Notes under the pieces: generated by a model | The model's input: only the letters and a program-made list of their open reading frames with translations | The model's database searches: none | What the model was told of the DNA's origin: nothing | Made by a program: the position numbers and the translations under genes | Shown here: positions 45,709-59,338 of the stretch, piece after piece | How the letters are laid out: every line of letters starts with the position of its first letter | Numbering within the stretch: the stretch's first letter is position 1 | NCBI RefSeq assembly: GCF_037479095.1 | Contig: NZ_JBBGZW010000001.1 | Span: forward strand, 1,054,001 to 1,118,000 | DNA length: 64,000 nt | Direction: 5' to 3' | DNA from: Pantoea nemavictus | GTDB taxonomy: Bacteria; Pseudomonadota; Gammaproteobacteria; Enterobacterales; Enterobacteriaceae

Positions 45709-46443
45709 TCACCCTTCATGCAACCCGCACTCGCGCTTCAGGCCGAAGAAGCGTGTCTCCTCTTCTGCCATGCCCGGCTCCCACTTTCTGGTGGTGTGCG
45801 TATCGCCCACGGATAGATAACCTTCATCCCACAGCGGATGGTATTTCAGTCCATGCTGCTGCAGGTATTGATGCACCTGACGGTTATCCCAATCGATAAT
45901 CGGCAGAATCTTCAACACGCCGCGCTGCACCGCCAGCACCGGCAAACTGGCGCGGCTGCCGGATTGATCGCGGCGCAGGCCGGCAAACCAGGTTTGCGCA
46001 CCCAAGGTTTCCAGCGCGCGGTTCATCGGTTCCACTTTGTTGATCTGGTTGTACTGCTCAATTCCTTCAACGCCCTGCTCCCACAGTTTGCCGTAACGCG
46101 CTTCCTGCCATGCTGCTGAGGTCTCAGCGCGGAAGATTTGCAGGTTGAGATTGAGCTTGTCGGTCAGCTCATCAATAAAGCGATAGGTTTCCGGGAACAG
46201 ATAGCCGGTATCGGTGAGGATCACCGGAATGTCCGGTTTCTGCTGCGTCACCATATGCAGCAAAACCGCCGCCTGAATACCAAAGCTGGATGACAGCACA
46301 AACGCGCCAGGCAGATGCTCCAGCGCCCAGCTGACGCGCTCTTCAGCCGAGCGCTTCTCCAGCTGCACGTTGCTTTCTGCCAACGCCATAATGCGATCAA
46401 CTTTTGATGAACCATTCAGTGCTGCGAGATCGAGTACCGTCAT
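45709..46443 (-). CDS. cysH: Phosphoadenosine phosphosulfate reductase CysH
   Basis: A 244-residue enzyme that reduces PAPS to sulfite with thioredoxin. The C-terminal catalytic cysteine lies in KRECGLHEG, and [13 protein letters not shown] and [12 protein letters not shown] are core motifs. The ATG at 46443 gives the family start ([10 protein letters not shown]) and overlaps the cysI stop as ATGA. It is the last gene of the cysJIH operon. Confidence 0.97.
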   Translation of the reverse strand: MTVLDLAALNGSSKVDRIMALAESNVQLEKRSAEERVSWALEHLPGAFVLSSSFGIQAAVLLHMVTQQKPDIPVILTDTGYLFPETYRFIDELTDKLNLNLQIFRAETSAAWQEARYGKLWEQGVEGIEQYNQINKVEPMNRALETLGAQTWFAGLRRDQSGSRASLPVLAVQRGVLKILPIIDWDNRQVHQYLQQHGLKYHPLWDEGYLSVGDTHTTRKWEPGMAEEETRFFGLKRECGLHEG

Positions 46444-48164
46444 ACTGCCTCCGAGTCCCAAAAATCACGGGCGGGATCAACCACGGCTTTGATGATGCCA
46501 GTGCGAATCACGAAGTCGCCGAAGCCTTCATTGGCCTGACGCTCGGTTGCCCAGCGCGCCACCAGCTCGTCGATGCTGGCGAGGATTTCGCCTTCGTTGA
46601 TATTCTCGCGGTACATGCGTGGAATGCGCGTACCTTCGCGGTTGCCGCCAATGTGCAAGTTGTAACGGCCCGGCGCTTTACCCACCAGACCCAACTCAGC
46701 CAGCAAAGCACGGCCACAACCATTCGGGCAACCGGTAACGCGTAACACTATGTGCTCTTCACCCACGCCATGCTTATGCATGATCTCTTCCACTTTGGTG
46801 ACGAACGATGGCAGGAAGCGCTCGGCTTCGGCCATCGCCAGCGGACAGGTCGGGAAGGCCACGCACGCCATCGAGTTTTCACGCTGCGCCGTTACCGCTT
46901 CCATCAAACCGTGTTCACGGGCGATGGCTTCGATCTGCGCTTTTTGCTTCTCAGGCACGCCAGCCACAATCAGGTTCTGGTTGGCGGTCAAACGGAAATC
47001 GCCCTGATGGACTTTGGCGATTTCGGCGATGCCGCGCTTCAACGGACGACCCGGATAATCCAGCAGACGACCATTCTCGATGAACAGCGTCAGGTGCCAC
47101 TTCTTATCGATGCCTTTCACCCAGCCAACGCGGTCGCCGCGCGAGGTGAACGCATAGGGACGAATCGGTTCAAACGTCAGACCGGCACGTTTTTCCACTT
47201 CCGCTTTGAAGGTTTCGACACCGACGCGTTCCAGCGTGTACTTAGTCTTGGCATTTTTACGATCGGTACGGTTACCCCAATCGCGCTGCGTGGTCACCAC
47301 CGCGGCCGCCACGTCGAGAATCTTCTCTACCGGCAGGAAGCCAAACTCGCTGGCGGTGCGTGCGTAGGTGGCTTTGTTACCGTGATCAATCGACAAACCA
47401 CCGCCTACCAGCAGGTTAAAGCCAATCAACTTGCCGTTCTCAGCGATAGCGATGAAGTTCAAATCATTGGCGTGCAGATCGACATCGTTATGCGGCGGCA
47501 CCACTACCGTGGTTTTGAATTTACGCGGCAGATAGGTCTCACCGAGGATCGGCTCTTTATCCGTGGTGGCTACTTTCTCTTTGTCCCACCAGATCTCAGC
47601 GTATGCACGGGTTTGCGGCAGCAGATGTTCGGAGAGCTTTTTCGCCCACTCGTACGCTTCCTGATGCAGCTCTGATTCCACCGGGTTCGAGGTGCATAAC
47701 ACGTTACGGTTAACGTCGTTGGCGGTCGCCAGTGCGTCGAGTCCGACTTCGTGCAGCATCTGGTGCGTCGGCTTCACGTTCTTCTTCAGAATGCCGTGAA
47801 ACTGGAAGGTCTGACGGTTAGTCAAACGGATGCTGCCGTAAATGGTTTTTTCGCTGGCAAATTTATCAATCGCCAGCCACTGCGTTGGCGTGATGATGCC
47901 GCCCGGCAGACGGCAGCGCAGCATCATAGCGTGGCGCGGCTCGAGTTTCTGCGCCGCGCGTTCGGCTCGAATGTCGCGGTCATCCTGTTGGTACATACCG
48001 TGAAAACGGATCAGCAGGAAGTTATCGCCGGTGAAGCCGCCGGTCAGGCCATCGTCGAGATCGTCGAGGATGGTGCCGCGCAGGTAGTTACTCTGTTTTT
48101 TCAGACGCTCAGCGTCGACCAGCTTGCCTTCAACGACCAGCGGTCCAGGATGTTTTTCGCTCAT
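46440..48164 (-). CDS. cysI: Sulfite reductase hemoprotein CysI
   Basis: A 574-residue beta subunit of sulfite reductase that holds siroheme and a 4Fe-4S cluster. The cluster cysteines are visible as [14 protein letters not shown] and [16 protein letters not shown]. The siroheme comes from CysG, encoded 2.5 kb away in the same sulfate cluster. Its start is coupled to the cysJ stop (TAATG). Length is close to the E. coli protein (570). Confidence 0.97.
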   Translation of the reverse strand: MSEKHPGPLVVEGKLVDAERLKKQSNYLRGTILDDLDDGLTGGFTGDNFLLIRFHGMYQQDDRDIRAERAAQKLEPRHAMMLRCRLPGGIITPTQWLAIDKFASEKTIYGSIRLTNRQTFQFHGILKKNVKPTHQMLHEVGLDALATANDVNRNVLCTSNPVESELHQEAYEWAKKLSEHLLPQTRAYAEIWWDKEKVATTDKEPILGETYLPRKFKTTVVVPPHNDVDLHANDLNFIAIAENGKLIGFNLLVGGGLSIDHGNKATYARTASEFGFLPVEKILDVAAAVVTTQRDWGNRTDRKNAKTKYTLERVGVETFKAEVEKRAGLTFEPIRPYAFTSRGDRVGWVKGIDKKWHLTLFIENGRLLDYPGRPLKRGIAEIAKVHQGDFRLTANQNLIVAGVPEKQKAQIEAIAREHGLMEAVTAQRENSMACVAFPTCPLAMAEAERFLPSFVTKVEEIMHKHGVGEEHIVLRVTGCPNGCGRALLAELGLVGKAPGRYNLHIGGNREGTRIPRMYRENINEGEILASIDELVARWATERQANEGFGDFVIRTGIIKAVVDPARDFWDSEAV

Positions 48165-49966
48165 TAGTAAACGTCTCGCTGATAACGGCGCTCAATGCGC
48201 AGCTCACTTAAAAATTCATCAGCCGTTTCACGATCCATGCCGCCGTGTTCGACCACCACATCCAGTAATGCTTGCTCAACGTCTTTTGCCATGCGATTGG
48301 CATCGCCGCAGACGTAAAGGTGCGCGCCTTCCTGTAACCAGCTCCACACCTCCGCACCTTTGGCGCGGATTTTATCTTGTACGTAAATTTTCTCGGCCTG
48401 ATCGCGCGACCATGCCAGATCAATATTAGTCAGCAAGCCATCTTTGACGTACTTCTGCCACTCTACCTGATAGAGGAAATCATCGGTGAAGTGCGGATTG
48501 CCGAAGAACAGCCAGTTTTTGCCGCCTGCGCCATCGTTATCGCGCTGCTGCATAAAGGAGCGGAACGGTGCGATGCCGGTGCCCGGACCAATCATAATTA
48601 CCGGGGTTTCCGGATTAGCAGGCAGGCGGAAATTGTCGTTATGCTCGATGAAGACGCGAATTTCGCCCTCTTCTTCAATGCGATCCGCCAGCCAGGTAGA
48701 TGCACCGCCACCGCGCTGGCGACCGTCGATCTCAAAGCGCACCGCACCGACGGTAATATGCACTTCGGTTTCGTTTTCTGCCTGCGAAGAAGCAATCGAG
48801 TAGAGGCGCGGCGTCAGCGGACGCAGCAGGCTGGTTAATTGCTCTGGATTCAGTTCAGTCGGCGCCTGACGCACCATATCGACAATCGGGAAGCTCTGCG
48901 CATAGCTCTGCAGCTTTGGCTTGTCACCCGCTAATGCCAGCAGCGCATCGTTGCGCGACAGGGCGGCATATTGTTCAACGATTTGTGGCGTATTAACCGT
49001 CAGTTCGAAGTGTTTTTGCAGCGCCTCAGTGAGCGCCAGCGTTTTGCCCTGCACCTCAACCTGCTCGTCGCCTTTCAGCCACACCAGCTGCAGCAGTTCC
49101 TGCACCAGTTCAGCATCGTTTTCAAACCACACGCCCAGCGCGTCACCCGGCTGGTAACGCAGGCCAGAATCGCCGAGATCGATTTCAATGTGGCGCACAT
49201 CTTTATCCGAGTCGCGTCCGGTGATTTTCTGGTTTGCAGCAAAGCTGGCCAGCAGCGGCTCTTCTTTAGTGTACGGGCTGCTGTCGACCAGGTTGACGCT
49301 GCCTGCCGCTGTGATGGCGGCCTGGGCTGGCGATTCGCTCGGCACGCGCGCTTTTAATATCTCGGTGATCTGCTGACGCCAGGCCGTTGCCTGCTCTTTG
49401 TATTCAACGTCCGCATCCACACGATCCAGTAGACGTTCGGCACCGAGTTCCGCCAGACGCTCATCAAAGTCTTTACCGGCTTTGCTGAAAAACTCATAAG
49501 AGGTATCGCCAAGACCGAACACCGCAAAGGCGGTGCCGGTAAACTTCGGCGCCTTCTTCGACAGCAGGAACTTGTGCAGCGCCACGGCTTCTTCCGGCGG
49601 CTCGCCTTCACCTTGGGTGGAGGTCACCACCACCAGCAGCTTTTCCTGGCCGATCTGTTTGAATTTGTAATCGCCAGCGTTAACCAGATTGACGCTCAGC
49701 TTCGCTGCCAGCAGGTCATCACGCAGCTGTTCAGCCAGGCGACGCGCATTGCCGGTCTGTGAGGCGGAGATCAGCGTGATGGTCGGTGTTTCAGCCTGAA
49801 CAGGCGCTGGCACGGCAGCCGCACCCGGCGTCTGGTTGACCATGCCCCAGAAATAGCCTGAGAGCCAGGCCATCTGCGTGGTGTTGAAATCCGTGGTCGC
49901 CGCCTGTAAGCGCGCGAGTTGCTCCGGGGATAACGGAAGCAGTGAACCTGGTGCCTGAGTCGTCAT
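48164..49966 (-). CDS. cysJ: Sulfite reductase flavoprotein CysJ
   Basis: A 600-residue alpha subunit with an N-terminal flavodoxin domain ([16 protein letters not shown]), a FAD domain (RLYSIASSQ) and an NADPH domain ([17 protein letters not shown] and the C-terminal RYQRDVY). It passes electrons to CysI. The start at 49966 ([10 protein letters not shown]) matches the family; the frame opens 12 codons further upstream. The 297 bases upstream to queD hold the divergent promoters and, by analogy, CysB sites. Confidence 0.96.
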   Translation of the reverse strand: MTTQAPGSLLPLSPEQLARLQAATTDFNTTQMAWLSGYFWGMVNQTPGAAAVPAPVQAETPTITLISASQTGNARRLAEQLRDDLLAAKLSVNLVNAGDYKFKQIGQEKLLVVVTSTQGEGEPPEEAVALHKFLLSKKAPKFTGTAFAVFGLGDTSYEFFSKAGKDFDERLAELGAERLLDRVDADVEYKEQATAWRQQITEILKARVPSESPAQAAITAAGSVNLVDSSPYTKEEPLLASFAANQKITGRDSDKDVRHIEIDLGDSGLRYQPGDALGVWFENDAELVQELLQLVWLKGDEQVEVQGKTLALTEALQKHFELTVNTPQIVEQYAALSRNDALLALAGDKPKLQSYAQSFPIVDMVRQAPTELNPEQLTSLLRPLTPRLYSIASSQAENETEVHITVGAVRFEIDGRQRGGGASTWLADRIEEEGEIRVFIEHNDNFRLPANPETPVIMIGPGTGIAPFRSFMQQRDNDGAGGKNWLFFGNPHFTDDFLYQVEWQKYVKDGLLTNIDLAWSRDQAEKIYVQDKIRAKGAEVWSWLQEGAHLYVCGDANRMAKDVEQALLDVVVEHGGMDRETADEFLSELRIERRYQRDVY

Positions 49967-50263
49967 TGCGTTAAAAATTCCAGTGTCAGAAGTCCGGATC
50001 AATATGTTGCGAAAGAGTGCGTAGGTTACCGGGCTGTATATTAACGATTAAATACGCCTTCGACATATTAAATAACCAAAATGACTAAGTGGTTTTTCGG
50101 GTAAAGTTAATCGGCAAAAGTGGTAAATGAAGGCGATATGATTCAATGAGTTAATTAGGCGTTTTAGCAGGATTGCGTCGTTTAATGCCCTTTTCATGGC
50201 GAGCGGGTGCGAAAAATCTGCAATTCAGGTAGACTTCAGCGGTTTTTAAGTCTGAGAGCCATT

Positions 50264-50623
50264 ATGTCTACCACGTTATTTAAAGAGTTCCAGTTTGAAT
50301 CTGCCCATCGCTTACCTCACGTGCCGGAAGGCCATAAGTGTGGGCGTTTGCACGGCCATTCTTTCCTGGTGCGATTAGAAATCACCGGCGAAGTGGATGC
50401 GCATACCGGTTGGGTAATGGATTTTGCCGAGCTGAAGGCAGCGTTTAAGCCTCTGTACGATCGCCTCGATCATCACTATCTGAATGACATCCCAGGTTTA
50501 GAAAATCCCACCAGCGAAGTGCTGGCAAAGTGGATTTGGGATCAGATGAAGCCGATTCTGCCTGAGTTGAGTGCGGTGATGATTAAAGAGACCTGTACCG
50601 CTGGTTGTGTTTATCGCGGTTGA
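50264..50623 (+). CDS. queD: 6-carboxy-5,6,7,8-tetrahydropterin synthase QueD
   Basis: A 119-residue T-fold enzyme for queuosine biosynthesis that converts dihydroneopterin triphosphate. Zinc ligands and the catalytic Cys are in SAHRLP and [10 protein letters not shown]. The internal ATG at 50264 (MSTTLFKEF) is the family start. It diverges from cysJ, the same position as in E. coli. QueE, the next pathway enzyme, is 84 bases downstream but on the other strand. Confidence 0.95.
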   Translation: MSTTLFKEFQFESAHRLPHVPEGHKCGRLHGHSFLVRLEITGEVDAHTGWVMDFAELKAAFKPLYDRLDHHYLNDIPGLENPTSEVLAKWIWDQMKPILPELSAVMIKETCTAGCVYRG

Positions 50624-50656
50624 GACCAGGCAAGTGAAGCAGTAATCGTTGAGTGA

Positions 50657-50676
50657 GGTCGCCATGAGTGGCGACC
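50657..50676. repeat. REP-like palindrome (GGTCGCCA family)
   Basis: GGTCGCCA-TGAG-TGGCGACC forms an 8-bp hairpin between convergent queD and queE and is followed by CTACG. The same unit occurs at 55604-55661, and a diverged form at 62090-62144. They look like a family of extragenic palindromes of this genome. Confidence 0.75.
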
Positions 50677-50706
50677 CTACGCATCTAAAGTGCGCACCGT
50701 GCCAAA

Positions 50707-51378
50707 TCAGGCAATATTCAAATACTTGTGCGTCTGCATTGAAAGCCGCCAGTTGCGGGCGATACAGGTTTCAATACAGAGTTTGGTGGCAGCATCGCCA
50801 CGGCTGATCGGCTGTAACGCCACAATACGCTTTTTCTCGTCATGCAGGCCCGACAACAACGCATCCAACGCTTCGACATCACGCTCACGCGCCACCGGAT
50901 GTTTAATCTCATCCGCGCGTTGCAATGCCTGCGGCAATACGTCATAACCGCCGCGCATATTCACCTTCGGTGAAACCGTCACCCAGGTGGCTTCTGAGCA
51001 CTGCACTTCGTGCGTGCCGCTGGTTTCGATTTGGCACGCAAAGCCCGCCGCTTCTAATGCTTGCGTCAGCGGACGCAGATCGAAAATCGCCGGTTCACCG
51101 CCGGTAATCACCACGTGACGTGCGGTCCAGCCCTGGCGCTGAATAGAGTCGAGAAGCATCGCGGCATCGGCGTTGCCCCAGGCATCGCTCTCCACGGTTT
51201 TCACCAAAATATCACCCAGCGAGGTCTCCCGATCTGCCCGCGTTTCCCAGGTATGTTTGGTATCACACCAGCTACAGCCCACCGGACATCCTTGTAAGCG
51301 GATGAACAGCGCCGGAACGCCGGTGTAGAAACCTTCGCCCTGCAGCGTCTGGAACATTTCGTTAATCGGGTAGAACAT
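50707..51378 (-). CDS. queE: 7-carboxy-7-deazaguanine synthase QueE
   Basis: A 223-residue radical-SAM enzyme of queuosine biosynthesis. The cluster cysteines CPVGCSWC follow the N-terminal NEMFQTLQGEGFYTG, and TGGEPAIF is present, as in QueE. It converts QueD product to CDG. In E. coli QueE also interferes with division under stress; that is known for the family and not visible here. It lies between queD and eno. Confidence 0.95.
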   Translation of the reverse strand: MFYPINEMFQTLQGEGFYTGVPALFIRLQGCPVGCSWCDTKHTWETRADRETSLGDILVKTVESDAWGNADAAMLLDSIQRQGWTARHVVITGGEPAIFDLRPLTQALEAAGFACQIETSGTHEVQCSEATWVTVSPKVNMRGGYDVLPQALQRADEIKHPVARERDVEALDALLSGLHDEKKRIVALQPISRGDAATKLCIETCIARNWRLSMQTHKYLNIA

Positions 51379-51460
51379 TTTTCACTCACGTCTAAAATTT
51401 GAGGCGCAGATTATGGCAGATCTTGCGCGCCGAGTAACAGCTGCTTCGTGCCAAATAAAA

Positions 51461-51487
51461 GCAAAAGCCCCGCACAAGGCGGGGCTT
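51461..51487 (-). terminator. Terminator of eno
   Basis: GCCCCGC (51467-51473) and GCGGGGC (51479-51485) make a strong stem. On the minus strand the second arm is followed by TTTTGCTTTTATT. It lies about 40 bases after the eno stop and separates eno from queE. Confidence 0.9.
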
Positions 51488-51527
51488 CATTCGGACGATG
51501 CTGCCCGCAGGCAGCATACTCAGGCGA

Positions 51528-52850
<1,323 letters not shown>

Positions 52851-52901
52851 TCAATCCTAAGACAAACAACGCGCGAAAAGTTCGCGCGTTGCTCGTGAAA
52901 C

Positions 52902-54554
<1,653 letters not shown>

Positions 54555-54780
54555 TTAGGTTTAAAGACGATGGAATAACCAAGACGGGAAAATAGTATAC
54601 TTGAAGTCGTCTTCAGCCACAATTGATGAATCACACCATCATCCTCCACAGGTCAGCCGGTAACATAGCGGATAGCAGGGGGTGAAATGTTGATGTACGT
54701 CACAAAGTCACCGCAAGGCTGAATCGAGTAAGCTCAAGCGGTGAAATTATGCGCAGCGCTGGAATAATCGCCAGATTGGC

Positions 54781-55572
54781 TTAGCTCTTGTTCTCGCTGG
54801 CTTTCACCTGCTGCCAGGCCTCTTCCATCTGATCCAACGTGGCATCGCTCATCGCTAAACCTCGTGAGGCGATGATGTTCTCAACCTGGCGGAAGCGGCG
54901 CTCAAATTTATCGTTGGCTTTCTGCAGGGCGGTTTCCGCTTTGCTGCCTAAATGGCGCGACAAATTGACGGTGGCGAAGAGTAAATCGCCGATTTCCTCT
55001 TCCAGCTTGTCGTTATCGACCACCGCTTGCTGCGCTTCATGCATCACTTCATCAATCTCTTCATGCACTTTATCCAGCACCGGTCCGAGATTGTTCCAGT
55101 CGAAACCGACCGTGCTGCAACGCTTCTGAATTTTGTGCGCGCGCATTAAGGCGGGCAACGCTTTGGGAATGTCATCTAAAACTGAATGCTGCGATTTTTC
55201 CGCGCGTTCATTGTGTTTGATCGCTTCCCAGTTTTTCAGCACTTCGTCGCTGGTCTCTGCCTTAACATCGCCAAAAATATGCGGATGGCGGCGCTCAAGT
55301 TTGTCGCTGATGGCGTTGCAGATGTCGTCAAAATTGAAACGCTGCTGTTCGTCGGCCATTTGAGCGTAGAACACCACCTGAAACAGCAGATCGCCCAGCT
55401 CACCGCGCAGATCGTCAAAATCTTCGCGCTGAATGGCATCGATGACTTCGTAGGTTTCTTCCAGCGTGTAAGGCGCGATGGAGGAGAAAGTTTGCTGACG
55501 ATCCCACGGACAGCCACGTTGCGGATCGCGCAAGGTTTGCATGATGGTGAGCAGGCGGTTTAAGGCGGTCAT
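54781..55572 (-). CDS. mazG: Nucleoside triphosphate pyrophosphohydrolase MazG
   Basis: A 263-residue all-alpha NTP pyrophosphatase with two MazG domains. The first has LEETYEVIDAI and GELGDLLFQVVFYA; the second EEIGDLLFATVNLSRH. It limits ppGpp-related stress signals and removes aberrant nucleotides in E. coli. It is located after relA with about 95 bases between, containing the REP-like repeat. Length equals that of E. coli. Confidence 0.96.
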   Translation of the reverse strand: MTALNRLLTIMQTLRDPQRGCPWDRQQTFSSIAPYTLEETYEVIDAIQREDFDDLRGELGDLLFQVVFYAQMADEQQRFNFDDICNAISDKLERRHPHIFGDVKAETSDEVLKNWEAIKHNERAEKSQHSVLDDIPKALPALMRAHKIQKRCSTVGFDWNNLGPVLDKVHEEIDEVMHEAQQAVVDNDKLEEEIGDLLFATVNLSRHLGSKAETALQKANDKFERRFRQVENIIASRGLAMSDATLDQMEEAWQQVKASENKS

Positions 55573-55603
55573 GAAATGATCCTTTGGGGCTGGTATGTAA
55601 AAA

Positions 55604-55661
55604 GGTCGCCATGAATGGCGACCCTACGGCGTAATTTGTAGGGTCGCCGTTCATGGCGACC
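55604..55661. repeat. Paired REP-like palindromes between relA and mazG
   Basis: Two hairpins of the GGTCGCCA family, at 55604-55623 and 55642-55661, flank a CTACGGCGTAATTTGTAG segment that is itself a near inverted repeat. Such a double unit resembles a bacterial interspersed mosaic element. It may affect mRNA stability between the two genes. Confidence 0.75.
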
Positions 55662-55667
55662 TGGAAA

Positions 55668-57899
55668 TCAATGCAAACGGCGCGCGTCAATAATATCCGG
55701 CACCTGATTGAGACGTGCCAGCACGCGGCCGAGCACCTGCTGGTTATAGATCTCAATATCCATATCGATGGTTGCCAGCTGTTTTTTGGTATCGCTGCGG
55801 CTGGAGACGCCAAGCACATTGACCTTCTCGTTAGCCAGAATAGTGGTGATATCACGCAGTAAGCCGCTACGATCGTTGGCGGTGACGCGCACCACCAGCG
55901 AGTAACCGCTGGAGTAATCTTCGCCCCACACGGCATCAACGATACGTTCCGGCGCGTGAGAAATCAGCTCAGTTAACTGATCGCAGTCGGCGCGGTGAAT
56001 AGAGATGCCGCGCCCCTGAGTGATAAAGCCCACGATATCGTCGCCCGGAATCGGCTGGCAGCAGCGTGCAATGTGGTGCAACAGATTACCCACGCCTTCC
56101 ACCACCACACGACCGCTCTCTTTGCGGGATGAAGGTGCATGCGACTTTTGCGTCAGCTGGCGCAGCGCTTCGCGATCCTCCTCTTCGGCGCTCGGTTTAT
56201 TGAGCTTGCCTTGCAGGAAATTCACCATCTGATTGAGGCGAATATCGCCGCCGCCGATCATCGCCAGCAACTCATCCTGCGAGCTGACGTTATAGCGCGG
56301 CAGCAGCAGTTTTTCCGCCTCGCGCATGCTGATATCCATCTGATTCAGCTCGCTTTCGAGGATCTGACGGCCGGCAATAATATTTTTGTCACGATCCTGT
56401 TTACGGAACCAGGCGTGAATTTTCGAACGGCCGCGGCTGGTGGTGATATAGCCAAGATTTGGATTGAGCCAGTCGCGACTAGGATTCGGTTGTTTCTGGG
56501 TGATCACTTCTATCTGATCGCCCATTTGCAGTTGATAGGTGAACGGCACGATGCGTCCGCTGATCTTGGCGCCAATGCAGCGGTGACCGATATCGCTGTG
56601 AATGTGGTAGGCGAAATCGAGCGGCGTTGAACCCGCAGGCAGATCAACCACATCGCCTTTCGGCGTAAATACGTAAACGCGATCGTCAAACACCTGGCTG
56701 CGCACCTCTTCCAGCATCTCGCCAGAATCAGCCATCTCTTCCTGCCAGGTAATCAGCTTGCGTAGCCAGGCAATGCGCCCTTCATGCCCCGCTGCGCCGC
56801 GCGCGTTGCTGGAGGTTGGGCCCTCTTTGTACTTCCAGTGCGCCGCGACGCCCAGCTCTGCATCTTCGTGCATTTGCCGCGTACGAATCTGGATTTCAAC
56901 CGTTTTGCCCTGCGGCCCCAATACCACGGTATGAATCGATTGATAGCCGTTGGGTTTCGGGTTCGCGACGTAGTCGTCAAACTCACTCGGCAGATGTCGA
57001 TACAGCGTGTGCACCGTACCGAGCGCGCCATAGCAATCCTGCAGACGCTCAGCCACGATACGCACCGCGCGCACGTCAAACAGCTCATCAAACGCCAGCG
57101 ACTTCTTCTGCATCTTACGCCAGATGCTGTAGATGTGTTTTGGCCGGCCGTACACTTCTGCACGCACGCCCTCTTTCTGCATCTCGGCGCGCAGGTTATC
57201 GACGAAGTTCTCGATATAGCTTTCACGATCGATACGACGTTCATGCAGCAATTTAGCGATGCGCTTGTATTCGTCGGGATGCAGATAGCGGAAGCAGTAA
57301 TCTTCCAGCTCCCATTTGAGCTGGCCGATACCCAAACGGTTGGCTAACGGCGCGTAGATATTGGTGCTCTCTTTCGCCGCCAATACGCGCTCATCTTCTG
57401 GCGCGTCTTTCATTTCGCGCAGATGAGCGATACGTTCGGCAAGCTTGATGACCACACAGCGGAAATCTTCCACCATCGCCAGCAGCATACGGCGAACATT
57501 ATCCACCTGCTCTGAAGCCATCGAATCGTTGTGGATCGCTTTCAGTTGCCGAATAGCATCCATGTCGCGCACGCCGTGCACCAACATCACAATCTCTTTG
57601 CCGAACGCTTTCTCGAGGTCTTCCTCGCTCACCACATCCGCGTTGGCTAACGGGAACAACAGCGCAGCGCGCAGGCTATCGATGTCCATGCTGAGCATGG
57701 TGAGAATTTCCACCATCTCAATGCCACGCCACAGCAGCAGAGCTTGATCAGGATGGTTGTGCGTTTCGGCTTCACAGTAGCGCCACGCATCCGCCAGTCG
57801 CTGACAGGATTGCGGATTGTTGATACTTAAACTGGCGATCCACTGGTCGAGGGCAAATTCGCCCGCCGTATTTAAATGCGCACTTCTAACCGCAACCAT
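55668..57899 (-). CDS. relA: (p)ppGpp synthetase RelA
   Basis: A 743-residue ribosome-linked stringent response enzyme that makes pppGpp from GTP and ATP on uncharged tRNA. It has a degenerate HD domain (no hydrolase His-Asp; residues about 40-180), the synthetase domain (YGRPKHIYSIWRKMQKK), a TGS domain (VYVFTPKGDVVDLPAG) and a C-terminal ACT domain (ATIDMDIEIYNQ). The start at 57899 (MVAVRSAH), preceded by GGAGAGGAT, matches E. coli. It is downstream of rlmD on the same strand. Confidence 0.97.
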   Translation of the reverse strand: MVAVRSAHLNTAGEFALDQWIASLSINNPQSCQRLADAWRYCEAETHNHPDQALLLWRGIEMVEILTMLSMDIDSLRAALLFPLANADVVSEEDLEKAFGKEIVMLVHGVRDMDAIRQLKAIHNDSMASEQVDNVRRMLLAMVEDFRCVVIKLAERIAHLREMKDAPEDERVLAAKESTNIYAPLANRLGIGQLKWELEDYCFRYLHPDEYKRIAKLLHERRIDRESYIENFVDNLRAEMQKEGVRAEVYGRPKHIYSIWRKMQKKSLAFDELFDVRAVRIVAERLQDCYGALGTVHTLYRHLPSEFDDYVANPKPNGYQSIHTVVLGPQGKTVEIQIRTRQMHEDAELGVAAHWKYKEGPTSSNARGAAGHEGRIAWLRKLITWQEEMADSGEMLEEVRSQVFDDRVYVFTPKGDVVDLPAGSTPLDFAYHIHSDIGHRCIGAKISGRIVPFTYQLQMGDQIEVITQKQPNPSRDWLNPNLGYITTSRGRSKIHAWFRKQDRDKNIIAGRQILESELNQMDISMREAEKLLLPRYNVSSQDELLAMIGGGDIRLNQMVNFLQGKLNKPSAEEEDREALRQLTQKSHAPSSRKESGRVVVEGVGNLLHHIARCCQPIPGDDIVGFITQGRGISIHRADCDQLTELISHAPERIVDAVWGEDYSSGYSLVVRVTANDRSGLLRDITTILANEKVNVLGVSSRSDTKKQLATIDMDIEIYNQQVLGRVLARLNQVPDIIDARRLH

Positions 57900-57931
57900 A
57901 TCCTCTCCTGCCACAGCGATGTGGACATCGC

Positions 57932-59248
57932 TTATGTTCTGCTAAACAGCACCATGGACTCGAGATGACTGGTATGAGGGAACATATCCAGCATCGCGAC
58001 CCTTTCCAAATGGTAGCCCGCGGACAGCAATGTCTGGCTGTCACGTGCAAGCGTTGTTGGGTTACAGGAAACATAGACCACGCGTTGCGGCGCAAGTTTA
58101 ACCACATGCGCCATCACGCCCGCAGCCCCAGCGCGTGCTGGATCCAGTAACACCTTATTAAATCCCTGCGTCGCCCACGGCTGACGCGTAACGTCTTCCT
58201 CCAGGTTATGCTGGAAAAAGCGAACATTCTTGAGATTATTCTGCTCAGCATTATACGCTGCCTGTTGCACTAATGCTGCAACACCCTCCACACCTACAGC
58301 ATTTTGTACGAATTTTCCTACTGGCAAAGTGAAGTTGCCCATGCCGCAGAACAGATCCAGCACACGATCGTCTGGCTGCAAATCCAGCCACTCAATAGCT
58401 TTAGCGATCATTTGCTGATTCACGCCATCGTTCACCTGAATAAAATTCTGCGGACTAAAGGTGAGCTGCAAATCAAATGCGCGATAAAACGGCTCACGTG
58501 CACTTAACGGCTGCAAACGCTCACTGCCATCAGCCAGCCACATCGACAGTTGCTGCTCATGCGAAAAACGTTCCAGTTTTGCGCGGTCGCCTGCAGATAA
58601 TGCATCAAGATGACGCAGCACCATCAGCGGGCCATTATCCGCCAGTACCAACTCAACGTGCCCCAGGCGCCTAACCGCCTGCAAATCGCTAAGACATTGG
58701 TGCAGCGGTTGCAGTAGCGCTTCAAGTTCGGGCACCAAAACCGGGCATTGCTTCAACTCCACCAGATCGTTGCTGCCTGCCTGGCGGAATCCCATCTGCA
58801 AACGCTGCTGTTTAGGCTGCCATTGCAAACCTAAACGCGCACGACGACGATAGCCCCACGCGCTGCCGCTGATGATCTCATCAACCGCCACCGGCAGCGG
58901 CGCATCGCGACTTAACATGCGGCTTAAGGCGCGCGCTTTACTCTCTTGCTGCAGTGCCACCGAGGCGTGCTGCTGCTGGCAACCGCCGCACACGCCGAAG
59001 TGGATACAGCGCGGTTTTTCCCGCTGTGGGCTGGGATTGAGAATCTTGTTCGCTTTGGCGCGCGCGTACTTGCTCTTATCCTCGAATACCGTCACTTCTG
59101 CCTGCTCTCCGGGCAGCGCGCCGCTGACAAACATCGCCTTGCCTTTATGGCGCGCAACACCTTGTCCAAAGGGATCAAGGTCTTCAATGGTGACGGATAT
59201 GCGAGCCTTAGTCGTCACACGCTGTTTTGCAGAGTAAAATTGCGCCAT
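57932..59248 (-). CDS. rlmD: 23S rRNA (uracil-1939-C5)-methyltransferase RlmD
   Basis: A 438-residue SAM methyltransferase with an N-terminal TRAM domain, an Fe-S cluster ([14 protein letters not shown]) and a C-terminal MTase domain with [13 protein letters not shown] and the nucleophile Cys in [11 protein letters not shown]. It modifies U1939 of 23S rRNA. It lies 32 bases before relA and is divergent from barA. Confidence 0.96.
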   Translation of the reverse strand: MAQFYSAKQRVTTKARISVTIEDLDPFGQGVARHKGKAMFVSGALPGEQAEVTVFEDKSKYARAKANKILNPSPQREKPRCIHFGVCGGCQQQHASVALQQESKARALSRMLSRDAPLPVAVDEIISGSAWGYRRRARLGLQWQPKQQRLQMGFRQAGSNDLVELKQCPVLVPELEALLQPLHQCLSDLQAVRRLGHVELVLADNGPLMVLRHLDALSAGDRAKLERFSHEQQLSMWLADGSERLQPLSAREPFYRAFDLQLTFSPQNFIQVNDGVNQQMIAKAIEWLDLQPDDRVLDLFCGMGNFTLPVGKFVQNAVGVEGVAALVQQAAYNAEQNNLKNVRFFQHNLEEDVTRQPWATQGFNKVLLDPARAGAAGVMAHVVKLAPQRVVYVSCNPTTLARDSQTLLSAGYHLERVAMLDMFPHTSHLESMVLFSRT

Positions 59249-59338
59249 AGTATTGTGAAATCTCTACTTTATTGGGTGTGCAGCCCCTAACCGAGCTTGC
59301 ACAGGGATAAAAATGCCAGGAGTCGCCAGGCCACAATT

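Noticed and set aside
45395..45820. Several overlapping ORFs around 45.3-45.9 kb
   Set aside because: They cross the palindromic repeat, run antisense to cysH and yciI-like, and encode low-complexity Pro/Arg-rich sequence. No ribosome site supports them.
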